From: Spirochaetota bacterium | Lineage (GTDB): Bacteria; Spirochaetota; Brevinematia; Brevinematales; Brevinemataceae | Direction: 5' to 3' | Length of the DNA stretch: 64,000 nt | Assembly (NCBI GenBank): GCA_030154445.1 | Contig: JAGUQW010000004.1 | Coordinates: 100,940 to 164,939, forward strand | Shown here: one piece after another, positions 23,274 through 32,934 of the stretch | Layout: each line of letters opens with the position of its first letter | Numbering within the stretch: the first letter of the stretch is position 1 | Program-made: the position numbers and the translations under genes | The notes under the pieces: model-generated | What the model was told of the DNA's origin: nothing | Seen by the model: the letters and a program-made list of their open reading frames with translations, nothing else | Databases searched by the model: none

Positions 23274-24413
23274 ATGAATCTGTCTCGAGTTTATCTTCAC
23301 TACCCTTTTTGTACCAAATTATGTCACTATTGTAATTTTGCAGCTGGTGTATCGACTACAGATAATTTTACTAATCAATATTACACAGCACTTCTCAAAG
23401 AGATTGCACATTACAAAACAAAATTTGATTTCTCCCAAATCACCTCTCGTTCTCTTTATTTTGGAGGAGGGACACCCTCGTTGATACCTTTGGATCAGCT
23501 TGAGAATATTTTTTCTCATTTCACATTAACACCTGAAACAGAAGTTACTTTAGAAATCAATCCTGAAACGGTTACTTACGAAAAAGCAAAAATTTGGCAT
23601 CAATTAGGGATTAACAGAGTATCTCTTGGTTGGCAAACAATGAATGCGGATACTTTGAAGTTTTTAGGGCGTACTAGTACTCCGCAAGATAACATCAAAG
23701 CTTTCGAAATACTTAGAAATGTTGGTTTTGATAATATTTCTGTTGATAGAATCTTATCTATTCATAATGATACCGACAAAGAGTTTTTTGATGCTATTGA
23801 ACTCTACAAACCTGATCATATATCAACTTATCAATTATCAATAGAAGATAAAACCGTACTATCTCTATGGACAAAACAAAAGAAATATCTCCCCCTACTC
23901 GACGAAGAGGCTATCCAAATTGAATCAATTACAGACGATCTTTTGGAAAGTTTGGGGTTTAGCAGATATGAAACATCTAATTATGCTCAATTAGGTAAAG
24001 AAGGTCAACATAATATGGGATATTGGAATTATGATTATTGGCTAGGATTAGGATCGGGTGCAGCGGGGTTTTTACCTGATAATGGTCATGGATTTCATTA
24101 TAGAAATCATTTCAAATTTAGAGATTATTGTAATGATCCTATAGCCTATGAAGAATCCGAACATATTAATCTTTATACAGCAATTAAAGATGCACTCATG
24201 TTAGGAATTAGAAAGAAATCAGGAATAGATAAGACAAAATTAAGCCAAAGATTAGGAGTAGCTTGGGAAAATATATTCACTGATACGCCTAGTCCTGAAT
24301 ATTTTATCAACACAGAATCATTTCTTATTTTAAAAAAAGAAATGATTCCTCTCAGCAATCCTGCAATTTTATCATTATGGAATATTATTCATCCTGATAT
24401 TTTAAATAAATAA
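23274..24413 (+). CDS. hemW: Radical SAM heme chaperone / coproporphyrinogen III oxidase-like protein HemW
   Basis: 379 residues from the ATG at 23274, which has aagga 7 bases upstream; a 28-codon longer frame starts inside the small-RNA terminator and is rejected. YLHYPFCTKLCHYCNF holds the CxxxCxxC iron-sulfur motif. YFGGGTPSLIP, EINPETV, GINRVSLGWQTMN and GLGSGAAGFLP follow in HemW order, and a C-terminal winged domain with LGIRKKSGIDKTKL. In HemW proteins this motif layout goes with heme delivery rather than true coproporphyrinogen oxidation. Confidence 0.92.
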   Translation: MNLSRVYLHYPFCTKLCHYCNFAAGVSTTDNFTNQYYTALLKEIAHYKTKFDFSQITSRSLYFGGGTPSLIPLDQLENIFSHFTLTPETEVTLEINPETVTYEKAKIWHQLGINRVSLGWQTMNADTLKFLGRTSTPQDNIKAFEILRNVGFDNISVDRILSIHNDTDKEFFDAIELYKPDHISTYQLSIEDKTVLSLWTKQKKYLPLLDEEAIQIESITDDLLESLGFSRYETSNYAQLGKEGQHNMGYWNYDYWLGLGSGAAGFLPDNGHGFHYRNHFKFRDYCNDPIAYEESEHINLYTAIKDALMLGIRKKSGIDKTKLSQRLGVAWENIFTDTPSPEYFINTESFLILKKEMIPLSNPAILSLWNIIHPDILNK

Positions 24414-24433
24414 TACTATCAAAGGAGTTTATT

Positions 24434-25150
24434 ATGATTAAAAAATTATTAGATATAAAAATACTACTTAGCATTAGTATTATTTTTGCAAGTAGTATTT
24501 CTGCCTTAATTTTAGGTAATGCAATTATCAAATTTAAAACACTAGATAGAAGTGTTACTGTTAAAGGTTTATCAGAAAGAGAATATCCAGCAGATATTGT
24601 TATTTGGCCTATTGGATTTAGTGAAACAGCTAACAATTTAACAATTCTATATAATACCTTAGATAATAATAAAAATATTATCACTAATTTTCTTATTAAA
24701 AAAGGATTGTCTATTGATGAAATTTCTATTTCATCACCACAAATTACAGATAGACAAACTCTTACTTACAATGATAGTACTAGTGCATTTCGTTATATTG
24801 CAAAACAATATATTACTATTCGATCAACTAATATTAGTTTTATCCAACAATTAATGTCAGACTTACCAGAATTAGGCAAAAAAGAAATAGTATTTTTAGA
24901 TAAAAATTATGATAATCCTATCCAATACACTTTTTCTAAACTTAATTCTATAAAACCAGAAATGATTGAAGAATCTACAAAAGAAGCAAGAACTGTTGCT
25001 ATGAAATTTGCAACGGACTCACAAAGTAAATTAGGAAAAATTAAAAATGCTTCTCAAGGACAATTTACTATAAGAGATAGAGATTTTAACAATCCTCATA
25101 TCAAGCTAATTCGTGTAGTATCTACAATAGAATATTATTTATCTGACTAA
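24434..25150 (+). CDS. SIMPL-domain (DUF541) periplasmic protein
   Basis: 238 residues with a strong aaggag site. An N-terminal helix (residues 10-30, ILLSISIIFASSISALILG) acts as signal anchor. The rest matches the SIMPL/DUF541 family: SVTVKGLSEREYPADIVIW, then IDEISISSPQITDRQT, and a C-terminal ATKEAR-like segment (ESTKEARTVAMKFATDSQSK). Some family members form oligomeric periplasmic assemblies, and others are linked to oxidative stress; the role here is unknown. It follows hemW by 20 bases, likely the same operon. Confidence 0.85.
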   Translation: MIKKLLDIKILLSISIIFASSISALILGNAIIKFKTLDRSVTVKGLSEREYPADIVIWPIGFSETANNLTILYNTLDNNKNIITNFLIKKGLSIDEISISSPQITDRQTLTYNDSTSAFRYIAKQYITIRSTNISFIQQLMSDLPELGKKEIVFLDKNYDNPIQYTFSKLNSIKPEMIEESTKEARTVAMKFATDSQSKLGKIKNASQGQFTIRDRDFNNPHIKLIRVVSTIEYYLSD

Positions 25151-25208
25151 AATTGTTGAATATAATAATAAATTAATTTATAATATATATAAAAAATAAG
25201 GATGAATA

Positions 25209-25526
25209 ATGATTTCTTTTAAAAATAGTAATTTAGAAATTATTCGGGATTTTTCAGAACAACAATTTCTTTCACATAAACAATTAATAGAAGATATAGA
25301 ATCTGAAAATAATTTTGGTGATACTGGTATCCAAACATTATTGGATAATTATCTCACTTTATTAAATAAGATTCAAACAGAACATAAAAAAAATATTGAA
25401 GAATTTTCACTTTCAAAAAACGAAGTTTTTCTCTACGATATGGTAACAGAAGTAGCTCGTCTTTGTTACAAGCATTCTTATGAAACATCCTTAGATAATA
25501 ATGATTGGGAAGATGAGTATAATTAA
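25209..25526 (+). CDS. Unknown small acidic helical protein
   Basis: 105 residues after aagga. No signal peptide or membrane helix; predicted alpha-helical, acidic and Asn-rich (LLDNYLTLLNKIQTEHKKNI). It is 58 bases after the SIMPL gene, with a bidirectional terminator just downstream, so it probably closes the hemW transcription unit. I do not recognise the family. Confidence 0.6.
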   Translation: MISFKNSNLEIIRDFSEQQFLSHKQLIEDIESENNFGDTGIQTLLDNYLTLLNKIQTEHKKNIEEFSLSKNEVFLYDMVTEVARLCYKHSYETSLDNNDWEDEYN

Positions 25527-25540
25527 TTATTAACTTAAAA

Positions 25541-25567
25541 AAAACCTTACAAAATGTAAGGTTTTTT
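25541..25567. terminator. Bidirectional terminator
   Basis: Ten-base arms aaaaccttac / gtaaggtttt with a five-base loop, A-rich before and T-rich after, between two convergent genes. Confidence 0.85.
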
Positions 25568-25573
25568 TATATT

Positions 25574-26713
25574 TTATATATTTGTATTTTCTTCTTCTAT
25601 TTGATCACTCAATTTTTCTATAAGTACAGGTATTCTTTGTTGTGATAATAATATTACATCATAGCCATTTAATAATAATATTTCTGGTTTATATTCAAAG
25701 TGCATAGTATCATAAAAATTCCATTTTCCACCCCATATAAAACCATACTTTTCAAAAATTTGAACAACAGAATTAGGAGGATTCCAACGAACGCTAATAG
25801 GCTCTCTAACCCAATCAATTTTCAGATTCTGTCTCCAAAGCCAATATATTGCTTTAATAGAATTTTCTTCTAAGACATCAATAGCCACACCATAAGAATG
25901 TAAACTTCTTGATTTTGATCCAGCAATTGTTCTCCAAAAAAAGGAATATACTATCGTGCCTTCTTTAAGAAATTTTTTCACTTCTTTTTTATATAAATCA
26001 TCATTTGTCAAAGCATAAATTTCTATTTCTACTTGTTTCAAAGCTTCATAAGCAAATTGATGAATTAGTATTTGTTTTCCTAAAAAGTATCCTTTCATAA
26101 TTTGCGTATTTGTATCTGATAAACGACTCATACCGTATAGAGCTTGATTGAAACCATAGTAAGTAGGTTTTCTTATCCGCCTATAATGTTTTGAGCTCTG
26201 TTTTTTGATAAGGGCAATTTCAGCTTTCGTTCTAGTCTTAGGATTAGGTATTTCTTTAGGATAAAAATAAACAGTATTTGAACTAAAATATTTCCAATTC
26301 TTTCTTTCTTCCTCAGGAAGAAAACGTCCATTCACATTATAAAAATTAGTTCCTCTAACATTAATCGCAAGATCTGGATAATAGGGATTCTCTAAATCAG
26401 ACACTTTTTGTACGATATTAGGATAAACAGAAAGTAAGGATCTAAACACATTAGAAACGGAAAAATTCCCATCTTCTATAAATGATTCTTCTTTTTTTTC
26501 TTCCGTATCAAACACATTTGTATTGATATTAGTATTTGTGTCAGTGTTTATATTAACAGCTACAATATTTGTATTAGTGACATCTATTATTTGTATAGAA
26601 TTATTTTCTATTAATTCAAGACTACTTTTTGAATCAATAATATTTTTTTCTTGAGCCTGTACAAATGAAATTTGATTGGTTAGTAATATTAAGTATATTA
26701 TATATTTAATCAC
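25574..26713 (-). CDS. Secreted M15-type peptidase (D-alanyl-D-alanine carboxypeptidase-like)
   Basis: 379 residues. A signal peptide (residues 1-20, ending VQAQ) is followed by a low-complexity Asn/Thr/Ile linker with repeated NTNIN-type units (residues 45-70). The catalytic region is near residues 265-350. SRSLHSYGVAIDV has the zinc His and Asp, and FYDTMHFEYKPE the second metal His, matching the VanY/M15 family that trims peptidoglycan peptides. WGGKWNFYDTMHFEYKPE is the most conserved stretch. It sits convergent to the preceding gene and shares its transcript direction with cmk. Confidence 0.85.
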   Translation of the reverse strand: MIKYIIYLILLTNQISFVQAQEKNIIDSKSSLELIENNSIQIIDVTNTNIVAVNINTDTNTNINTNVFDTEEKKEESFIEDGNFSVSNVFRSLLSVYPNIVQKVSDLENPYYPDLAINVRGTNFYNVNGRFLPEEERKNWKYFSSNTVYFYPKEIPNPKTRTKAEIALIKKQSSKHYRRIRKPTYYGFNQALYGMSRLSDTNTQIMKGYFLGKQILIHQFAYEALKQVEIEIYALTNDDLYKKEVKKFLKEGTIVYSFFWRTIAGSKSRSLHSYGVAIDVLEENSIKAIYWLWRQNLKIDWVREPISVRWNPPNSVVQIFEKYGFIWGGKWNFYDTMHFEYKPEILLLNGYDVILLSQQRIPVLIEKLSDQIEEENTNI

Positions 26714-26743
26714 TATGTTAACTCCTTTATAAAAAACATTTTA

Positions 26744-27391
26744 TCACACAATGCGTTGAAATATTTCTAACATTTTTGTTAATACTTTGTCTAATGATAA
26801 CTCACTAGTATCAATAATATAAGCACCTTCTGGAATACAGAGAGGGCTGTATGTTCTAGTAAAATCTTCGAAATCTCTTTGTATAATTTCTTGCTCAAGT
26901 TCTTTAAGATCTTTATGAATATTTTTTTCTAATAATTGATTGTGCCGTCTATGAGCTCTAATAGCAGTGTCAGCATTCAAATAAAACTTTAAGGGAGAAT
27001 TTGGAAAAACATTAGATCCCATATCTCTTCCCTCTACTACCATATTTTTATCTTTAGCAATTTTTCTTTGTAAATTACACATTTGCGATCTCACAAAAAT
27101 ATGCGGACTAACATCTATAGATGTTAAGATATCAATTTCAGATGTTCTAATTTCTTTAGTGACATTTTTATCATTCAACCATACTTCATTATTTCGAAAA
27201 ACTAATTTCATATTGAGAATATCTTGTTGAAATTGAACATCATTCAAAGATAAACCTGTTTCTTTTTTCAAATATGCGACACAACGATACATTGCCCCTG
27301 TATCTAACACATCATAATTTATTAATTTTGCAAATTCTTGAGATATCGTGCTTTTCCCAGCTCCTGCAGGGCCATCTATGGTTATAATCAT
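26744..27391 (-). CDS. cmk: Cytidylate kinase
   Basis: 215 residues; phosphorylates CMP and dCMP with ATP. GPAGAGKST is the P-loop at residues 6-14, DTGAMYRCVAY the CMP site, and VEGRDMGSNVFP is the usual GRDIGT region with Met-Gly-Ser. RRHNQL forms the lid. Length agrees with the family. It is followed 30 bases on by the M15 peptidase gene. Confidence 0.94.
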   Translation of the reverse strand: MIITIDGPAGAGKSTISQEFAKLINYDVLDTGAMYRCVAYLKKETGLSLNDVQFQQDILNMKLVFRNNEVWLNDKNVTKEIRTSEIDILTSIDVSPHIFVRSQMCNLQRKIAKDKNMVVEGRDMGSNVFPNSPLKFYLNADTAIRAHRRHNQLLEKNIHKDLKELEQEIIQRDFEDFTRTYSPLCIPEGAYIIDTSELSLDKVLTKMLEIFQRIV

Positions 27392-27470
27392 TTTGACCTT
27401 CTTATTTGACGATGATTTAATAAAATAACTATATTTAGTCTGTTAGTGTATAAAACACAAGGGGTATATC

Positions 27471-27959
27471 ATGAAAAAAATATTGCTTTTACTACTATTA
27501 CAACCATTTTCTTTAGTATTAGGAATCGATGATATCAGTGTAAAATTATTAGAAGGAGAATGGTGTAGAACTTATAGTGTTTATAGACCTTGGACAGATG
27601 ATAATCAAGGTACTTTTTCATATTATGAAGAAGTATTGATGTTTGATACTAATAATATTGTGTTTATTTATGATAGTAGTTCTGAAGAATCTCAAGGTAA
27701 AAGTGTCTATACTATTCTTAAAAGAAATAATAAAGATTTTATAGTTTTTCACAAACCTGATCAAAATCCCAAAAATAATACCATTCAAATAGAACAAGGA
27801 TTTTTTGTCACAATAACATACGATAATAATGAAGTTGAGATTCTGACTTTAACAACAATCAAAGAAGAAAAAAAGAAAAAACCATCTAGTATTAGTTATA
27901 AAAAAATAGAACAAAAGACAAAAAATATTCAATTTATTACACCTCAAAATAAATCGTAA
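27471..27959 (+). CDS. Small secreted protein, lineage family member A
   Basis: 162 residues after an aaggggt site. The signal peptide is residues 1-18 (LLLLLLLQPFSLVLG). A mature domain begins with LLEGEWCRTYSVYRPW and includes EEVLMFD, HKPDQNP and QGFFVTITYD. These same steps (GxW, E-x-L-x-F-D, H-x-x-DQ-x-P, QGFF-x-x-I) recur in the proteins at 32461 and 32935, so the three look like paralogues with a small lipocalin- or beta-barrel-like domain. The C-terminus is Lys-rich. Function unknown; periplasmic or surface location inferred. Confidence 0.7.
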   Translation: MKKILLLLLLQPFSLVLGIDDISVKLLEGEWCRTYSVYRPWTDDNQGTFSYYEEVLMFDTNNIVFIYDSSSEESQGKSVYTILKRNNKDFIVFHKPDQNPKNNTIQIEQGFFVTITYDNNEVEILTLTTIKEEKKKKPSSISYKKIEQKTKNIQFITPQNKS

Positions 27960-27977
27960 ATAGATTGTAAGATATGT

Positions 27978-28460
27978 TTAATTTTCATCTTCTGTTTCTA
28001 ATATTTTAATAAATTCTTGAGCTTCATCTTCGGTAAGTTGATCAAGAATTCCTTCTAAATCTTGCTCAGAAAGCTCTTCCTCATCAAGATCTTCAGCAGG
28101 TCTTGATGGCAAAGAACGAGCATGAACGATAGCATTCATCAAACCATCTAGATCATAAAAGTTTCTTTTTTCTTCTGTTAAAATATGTACTACTAAATCA
28201 CTACAATCTAATACTAACCAGCCTTCAGAATAGTCTTCTGTACGGTTTTGCACGGTATATCCAGCTTGTTTCGCCATCAAAGATAAACTCCTACGAGCAG
28301 CATCTAATTGAAGATTGTGTGTTGCTGTGCCAATTAATATAGCATCAGTTAAAGAACTTAAGCCTTTCATATCATATATTTGAATATCTTCCATTGTCAA
28401 TCTTAGACACTCTTCTTTCATTTGATTTATTAATTGTTGTAATTCTGGGATAATTGCCAT
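27978..28460 (-). CDS. rsfS: Ribosomal silencing factor RsfS
   Basis: 160 residues. RsfS binds L14 (uL14) on the 50S subunit and blocks subunit joining during starvation. The core spans about residues 17-115: IQIYDMKGLSSLTDAILIG, QLDAARRSLSLMAKQAGY, EGWLVLDCSDLVVHIL and REFYDLD-like KRNFYDLDGLM. After residue 120 it has a 35-residue acidic tail (EELSEQDLEGILDQLTEDEA) longer than in many family members. It starts one base after the upstream lipoprotein gene's stop on the same strand, so translation is likely coupled. Confidence 0.93.
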   Translation of the reverse strand: MAIIPELQQLINQMKEECLRLTMEDIQIYDMKGLSSLTDAILIGTATHNLQLDAARRSLSLMAKQAGYTVQNRTEDYSEGWLVLDCSDLVVHILTEEKRNFYDLDGLMNAIVHARSLPSRPAEDLDEEELSEQDLEGILDQLTEDEAQEFIKILETEDEN

Positions 28461-29279
28461 TTACTCTTCCTTAAATCTATTTTTAATATTATCTATTGTT
28501 TGAATTCTAACTGTCGTGTCCATTTCTGGTAGTACTATTGAAAGCACTTGAGCAAATTCTTTATTAGATAATGATGTTAAAAAAGTTCTTTTTTTGAAAT
28601 CATTCCATAATTCTAAATCTTGTTTGGCTTGTTTTCTTACTGAAACACTTTTTGAAGTTTCCAATTTTTTGATACTATTAAAAATATCTACCGTACCTGT
28701 AAGATCTCCTTGTAAAAAAAGATCCATACTACGATATTTTGCTAAAAATACTAAAATATCATATACCACTACATAATAATTAGCAGGAAATGATATTGAT
28801 CTATAGTATGTTAGTATCTCTTCATCTGTAAAGCTATTAAATCCAAAATCTTTGCGAGCATTATTAAAAACTGATTTTTTGGCTACAAAAATAGTATCAG
28901 GTAGATTTTTTTGAATAAATTGAATTTGTTCTTCTTCAGATAAGGATCTCATAAACTCTTCATAAGAAAATTTTGCAAGATCTTTTAATAATACATTGTA
29001 AAAGAAATGAACTGTTTGTGCTCCATCAAAACTCATAATAGCTTCGTTGATACGAACTTCACGAATTTTTTGTTTGAAATACAGATCATCGGCTTCTTTT
29101 TGATCCAAAATCAACCCTAATTCATTAATTTTATTTTGAGCAAACATTTGTTCTTCCGTATTATTTAATAATTGATGCCAGTACTTTATTCTTGTTTGTA
29201 GTCTATAAACTTCTCCCTCTATAGCACAAGAGGAAGTCGCTATTAATAAAGTAATAATTAATAAATTATATTTTTTCAT
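28461..29279 (-). CDS. Probable lipoprotein, unknown function
   Basis: 272 residues. N-terminal signal with lipobox-like LIATSSC (Cys 18), acceptable for the loose spirochaete lipobox. The mature part is helical and charged, with segments such as YRSISFPANYYVVVYDILV and LSEEEQIQFIQKNLPDTIF. No domain recognised. It lies between lolA and rsfS in one unit, and LolA is the carrier that would deliver such a lipoprotein to the outer membrane. Confidence 0.7.
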   Translation of the reverse strand: MKKYNLLIITLLIATSSCAIEGEVYRLQTRIKYWHQLLNNTEEQMFAQNKINELGLILDQKEADDLYFKQKIREVRINEAIMSFDGAQTVHFFYNVLLKDLAKFSYEEFMRSLSEEEQIQFIQKNLPDTIFVAKKSVFNNARKDFGFNSFTDEEILTYYRSISFPANYYVVVYDILVFLAKYRSMDLFLQGDLTGTVDIFNSIKKLETSKSVSVRKQAKQDLELWNDFKKRTFLTSLSNKEFAQVLSIVLPEMDTTVRIQTIDNIKNRFKEE

Positions 29280-29296
29280 TGTTTATCCCCATTATT

Positions 29297-29938
29297 TTAT
29301 TCAAAAATATTATCATAAATTTGGGATTCTTCTGTAGTATTAACAATAAATTCTTCTGCTCCATATTCTTTATTAAATTCTGAATAAGAAAGAGTTAATT
29401 CTGTAACATTACCCACTCTAGATGTCGCCTTTACACGCCTTATAAGACCTTCTTTATCTACTATCATGTCAATACTACGAAAACTAGTCGTATTGATTTT
29501 GGGTTCAAAAATGATTTGATAAGCAGGAATAGATCCATATTTAATCTCTAAACCAGATCTTGGTGCTGTTGCAATATATTGTCTTTTTAATTTTTGAATA
29601 TTCCAACCTGTTAGAGGATTAGTGCTTTCACCCATTTTTTGACGAGCAATAAGATCACCTTCTTGAATCCAAATAAATTTACCATCTGATACAATTTTTT
29701 TATCTATAGGATCTGATTCTGTACCAAATTGCATTAACAATTTGTTAGGCACTACATAAATTATATAGCCGGAATAAGAATTTTTATCTTTTTTATAAAC
29801 AAATTTTCCTTTGAAACTTTTAATTTTTGATGATGCTTTTTCTATAATATCAACAACAGAAGTGGCATTAAATACTACTATAGATTGAGGAAACAAACTC
29901 ATTGGTAATGCAATCATAATCAGTAATAAATATTTCAT
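29297..29938 (-). CDS. lolA: Outer-membrane lipoprotein carrier protein LolA
   Basis: 213 residues. Signal peptide 1-17 (LLLIMIALPMSLFPQS). The mature chain has the LolA layout: a helix near KIKSFKGKFVYKKDKNSYSG, the strand VVPNKLLMQFGTESDPIDKK, SDGKFIWIQEG, and late strands with VDKEGLIRRVKATSRVGNVT. LolA ferries lipoproteins through the periplasm. Length matches the family (200-220). First gene of a lolA-lipoprotein-rsfS unit. Confidence 0.85.
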   Translation of the reverse strand: MKYLLLIMIALPMSLFPQSIVVFNATSVVDIIEKASSKIKSFKGKFVYKKDKNSYSGYIIYVVPNKLLMQFGTESDPIDKKIVSDGKFIWIQEGDLIARQKMGESTNPLTGWNIQKLKRQYIATAPRSGLEIKYGSIPAYQIIFEPKINTTSFRSIDMIVDKEGLIRRVKATSRVGNVTELTLSYSEFNKEYGAEEFIVNTTEESQIYDNIFE

Positions 29939-30043
29939 TAATCCTCCAAAATATTAAAATATGATGTGTAGAACATATTATAACTAATAAATCAATTTCA
30001 TGCAAGAATAAATGTCACTAATTAAATGCTGCTATAATATTTA

Positions 30044-30072
30044 TTGTTATTTACAAACAATTATGTTATAAT
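30044..30072 (+). promoter_or_regulatory. recA promoter candidate
   Basis: TTGTTA (30044-30049), 17-base spacer, perfect TATAAT (30067-30072), 33 bases before the GTG start. I saw no obvious SOS box dyad overlapping it. Confidence 0.6.
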
Positions 30073-30105
30073 ATGATTCATATTTTACATTTAGGAGTTT
30101 CATAA

Positions 30106-31173
30106 GTGAGTGAAGAAAAAAATACCCCACCAGTTGAAAAAAAAACTAGCGCATCAGCTAAGTTAGAGGCTGCTAAATCAGAAATTTCAGATGACAAAAA
30201 AAAAGCACTAGAAGCAACTATAAATCAACTTGAAAAACAATATGGCAAAGGCTCTATTATGCGTCTTGGATCTAGAGAGATCGAAGCTATTCCTGTTATT
30301 CCTACGGGGGCACTCACTTTAGATTTGGCTCTTGGTGTTGGTGGTATACCTTACGGTCGTATTACTGAAATTTATGGACCAGAAGCATCTGGTAAAACAA
30401 CTCTTACTCTTAGTTTGATTGCAGAAGCACAAAAACAAGGTTCTACTTGTGCGTTCATTGATGCAGAACATGCTTTGGATTCTGAATATGCTAAAAATAT
30501 CGGTGTTGATATTGATAACTTACTCATTTCACAACCTGATAATGGAGAGCAAGCTTTAGAAATAACAGAAGCTCTTGTTCGTAGTGGTGCTGTAGAACTT
30601 ATCGTTATTGACTCTGTCGCTGCACTCGTTCCTAAAAATGAAATTGAAGGTAATATGGGAGATTCTGTTATGGGAATGCAGGCTCGTTTAATGAGTCAAG
30701 CCCTACGAAAACTCACTCATATTGTTAGTAAAGCTAAATGCTCTATTATTTTTATTAACCAAATTCGTATGAAAATTGGCGTAATTTACGGAAGTCCTGA
30801 AACAACAACAGGTGGGATGGCATTAAAATTTTATTCTTCTATCCGTATTGAAATTCGCAGAAAAGAACAATTAAAGCGTGGAGATGAAGTTGTTGGTAAT
30901 CTAGTGATTGCCAAAGTTATCAAAAATAAAATGGCGCCACCTCATAAAAATGCAACTTTTGAAATTCGTTTTGGAAAAGGTATTTCTAAAGTTGCCTGTA
31001 TTGTTGATGCTGCTACAGAATTAGGTATTATTGAACGAAAAGGATCTTGGTATTTCCAAGGGGAAGATCGTATCGGACAAGGGCGAGACAATGTTATTCA
31101 ATTACTTGAAGACGACTCAGTAAAATTAAAAGAAATCGATATTCTTGTTAGAGAACAATTAGCAAATCGTTAA
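30106..31173 (+). CDS. recA: Recombinase RecA
   Basis: 355 residues, starting at GTG with taggag 8 bases upstream. Walker A GPEASGKT is at residues 91-98. [42 protein letters not shown] (LexA/coprotease-related region) and [22 protein letters not shown] (DNA loops) are all present. It drives strand exchange and co-protease activity. The N-terminus has about 30 extra Lys/Ala/Ser-rich residues before the core. argJ follows by 24 bases. Confidence 0.98.
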   Translation: MSEEKNTPPVEKKTSASAKLEAAKSEISDDKKKALEATINQLEKQYGKGSIMRLGSREIEAIPVIPTGALTLDLALGVGGIPYGRITEIYGPEASGKTTLTLSLIAEAQKQGSTCAFIDAEHALDSEYAKNIGVDIDNLLISQPDNGEQALEITEALVRSGAVELIVIDSVAALVPKNEIEGNMGDSVMGMQARLMSQALRKLTHIVSKAKCSIIFINQIRMKIGVIYGSPETTTGGMALKFYSSIRIEIRRKEQLKRGDEVVGNLVIAKVIKNKMAPPHKNATFEIRFGKGISKVACIVDAATELGIIERKGSWYFQGEDRIGQGRDNVIQLLEDDSVKLKEIDILVREQLANR

Positions 31174-31197
31174 TAAATTATTATAAAAGGATTAGTA

Positions 31198-32427
31198 ATG
31201 GTTCAAATAAAACAGATCGAAGACGGTGTCACAGCTCCTAAAGGATTTCGAGCTACAGGGGTTTCTTGTGGTTTAAAAACAGGTGGATCTAAAGATATGT
31301 CTTTACTTTTAAGCGATAAACTTTGTAATGTTGCTATGGCTTTCACTAAAAATCGTATTCAAGGTGCTCATATTTTTATTGATAAAAAGCGTATCAACAA
31401 GGCATGTCATGCTATTTTAATTAATAGTGGAAATGCTAATTGCTTAACAGGTCAAGAAGGTATTGATAATGCTCAACAAATGATAAACTTAACAGAAGAA
31501 CTACTAAACATTGAAAAAGGATCTTGTTTGTTGGCATCTACAGGTACTATTGGTGTACCTTTAAATATGACTCGTGTTAAATATGGTATTGAGCGTTTAA
31601 TTAATGTTATTCCAAATGAAACAAATGTTAGACATTTTGGTTCTGGTATTTCAACTAGTGACACACGACAAAAAAATCTAGCTTATCAATTTAAAATAGA
31701 TCAAGATGATATTGTTATTGGAGTATCAGCAAAAGGTGAAAGTATGATAAAACCTTGGTTAGAGACTATGCATGGAACATTACTTGCTTTTATTACTACA
31801 GATGCAAATATTTCCCAAGCCTTACTTCAAAAAGCTTTATCACTTTCTATTGCAAAATCATTTAATCGAATTTCTATTGATAATGATATAAGTCCTAATG
31901 ATTCAGTATTTTTATTAGCAAATGGACAAGCACAAAATACATTAATATCAGAGGAATCTGATCCTAGATTTACTATTTTTGTAGATGTATTAAATAAAAT
32001 ATTAATAGATATTGCCAAACTATTGCTCAAACAAGGATTAGGGACAACTAAATTAATTCATTTACAAGTCAAAAATGCCGCTACTATGGAACAAGCTGAA
32101 TCATTAATTAGATCTATTGCAGAATCTTATCAAGTAAAAACTGGATTTTTTGGACAAAAATCAGCATGGCAAAAAATTATTAATGTTATAGCTTCTAGTA
32201 ATATAGATTTTGAAATAGAAAAAATGACTCTTCTATTAAATAATTTTATACTTTTTGAAAAGGGACAGCCTTACAGTTCTCATATTGCAATTGTTTCACA
32301 GATCATGAGTGCTATTGAATGTGCTATCACTATTGATTTGGGGATAGGATCACATAATACAGAATTATGGACTTGTGATTTGACACATGATTATATCAAA
32401 TTTAATGCACTAACATCAGAAAGTTAA
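31198..32427 (+). CDS. argJ: Bifunctional glutamate N-acetyltransferase / amino-acid N-acetyltransferase ArgJ
   Basis: 409 residues. ArgJ recycles the acetyl group in arginine synthesis. LINSGNANCLTG, LASTGTIGVPLNM and KGESMIKP are family motifs, and LLAFITTDANIS follows the self-cleavage point. The usual cleavage context (M-A-T-M-L) reads MHG-TLL here, keeping the nucleophilic Thr. The downstream half carries SIDNDISPNDSVFLLANGQ. No other arginine gene is nearby, so it may serve glutamate/ornithine acetylation rather than a full pathway, or the other genes are elsewhere. It is placed right after recA, likely co-transcribed. Confidence 0.88.
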   Translation: MVQIKQIEDGVTAPKGFRATGVSCGLKTGGSKDMSLLLSDKLCNVAMAFTKNRIQGAHIFIDKKRINKACHAILINSGNANCLTGQEGIDNAQQMINLTEELLNIEKGSCLLASTGTIGVPLNMTRVKYGIERLINVIPNETNVRHFGSGISTSDTRQKNLAYQFKIDQDDIVIGVSAKGESMIKPWLETMHGTLLAFITTDANISQALLQKALSLSIAKSFNRISIDNDISPNDSVFLLANGQAQNTLISEESDPRFTIFVDVLNKILIDIAKLLLKQGLGTTKLIHLQVKNAATMEQAESLIRSIAESYQVKTGFFGQKSAWQKIINVIASSNIDFEIEKMTLLLNNFILFEKGQPYSSHIAIVSQIMSAIECAITIDLGIGSHNTELWTCDLTHDYIKFNALTSES

Positions 32428-32460
32428 TACTAATATAAAATTACCATATATTAATTTGTA

Positions 32461-32898
32461 TTAAAAAGATGACGACTCTGTTATGATATTTTTATATCGT
32501 TGATAGAGTTGTTTTTTTGTTTTAAAATTTGGATCACCAGCCATTTCTAAAGATCCTACATATGGAATCCTTAAATAAGCTCCTAAAACTTGCTTACTTT
32601 CTGAAGAAAATAGAGTCAAATAAGGAACATTATCTCTAAGAGACAGCGTATAGCGTAATTTATAAGATGTATTTTGTAAATATTCATTTTCTTTGGTCAT
32701 AATAGTCAAAGTAATATTTTGTCCATCTTGAAAAGTCAAGCGTTGCTCAGCACCTACCATTTTATTATCTGTAAAAAAATCTTCAGTAATATGAAAATAA
32801 GTCCACAAACCTTTTAATGCAGCATGATTAACTTGTTGTTCAGAGTAAGAAATATTTGTAATTATAAACATTAAAAATATCAATAGCATCTTATTCAT
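32461..32898 (-). CDS. Small secreted protein, lineage family member B
   Basis: 145 residues, signal peptide 1-19 (MLLIFLMFIITNISYS). The mature domain runs from LKGLWTYFHITEDFF through QRLTFQDGQNITLTI and YLTLFSS to YLRIPYVGSLEMAGDPNF, and ends KTKKQLYQRYKN. The last block (DPNFKTKKQLYQRYKN) aligns with SPNFEPAKSMYWRRFPN of the neighbour upstream, so this is a tandem paralogue. Unknown function, probably periplasmic. Confidence 0.7.
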   Translation of the reverse strand: MNKMLLIFLMFIITNISYSEQQVNHAALKGLWTYFHITEDFFTDNKMVGAEQRLTFQDGQNITLTIMTKENEYLQNTSYKLRYTLSLRDNVPYLTLFSSESKQVLGAYLRIPYVGSLEMAGDPNFKTKKQLYQRYKNIITESSSF

Positions 32899-32934
32899 AA
32901 AAGTCCTCTTTGTAGTTATTAAATTAATTGTTAG

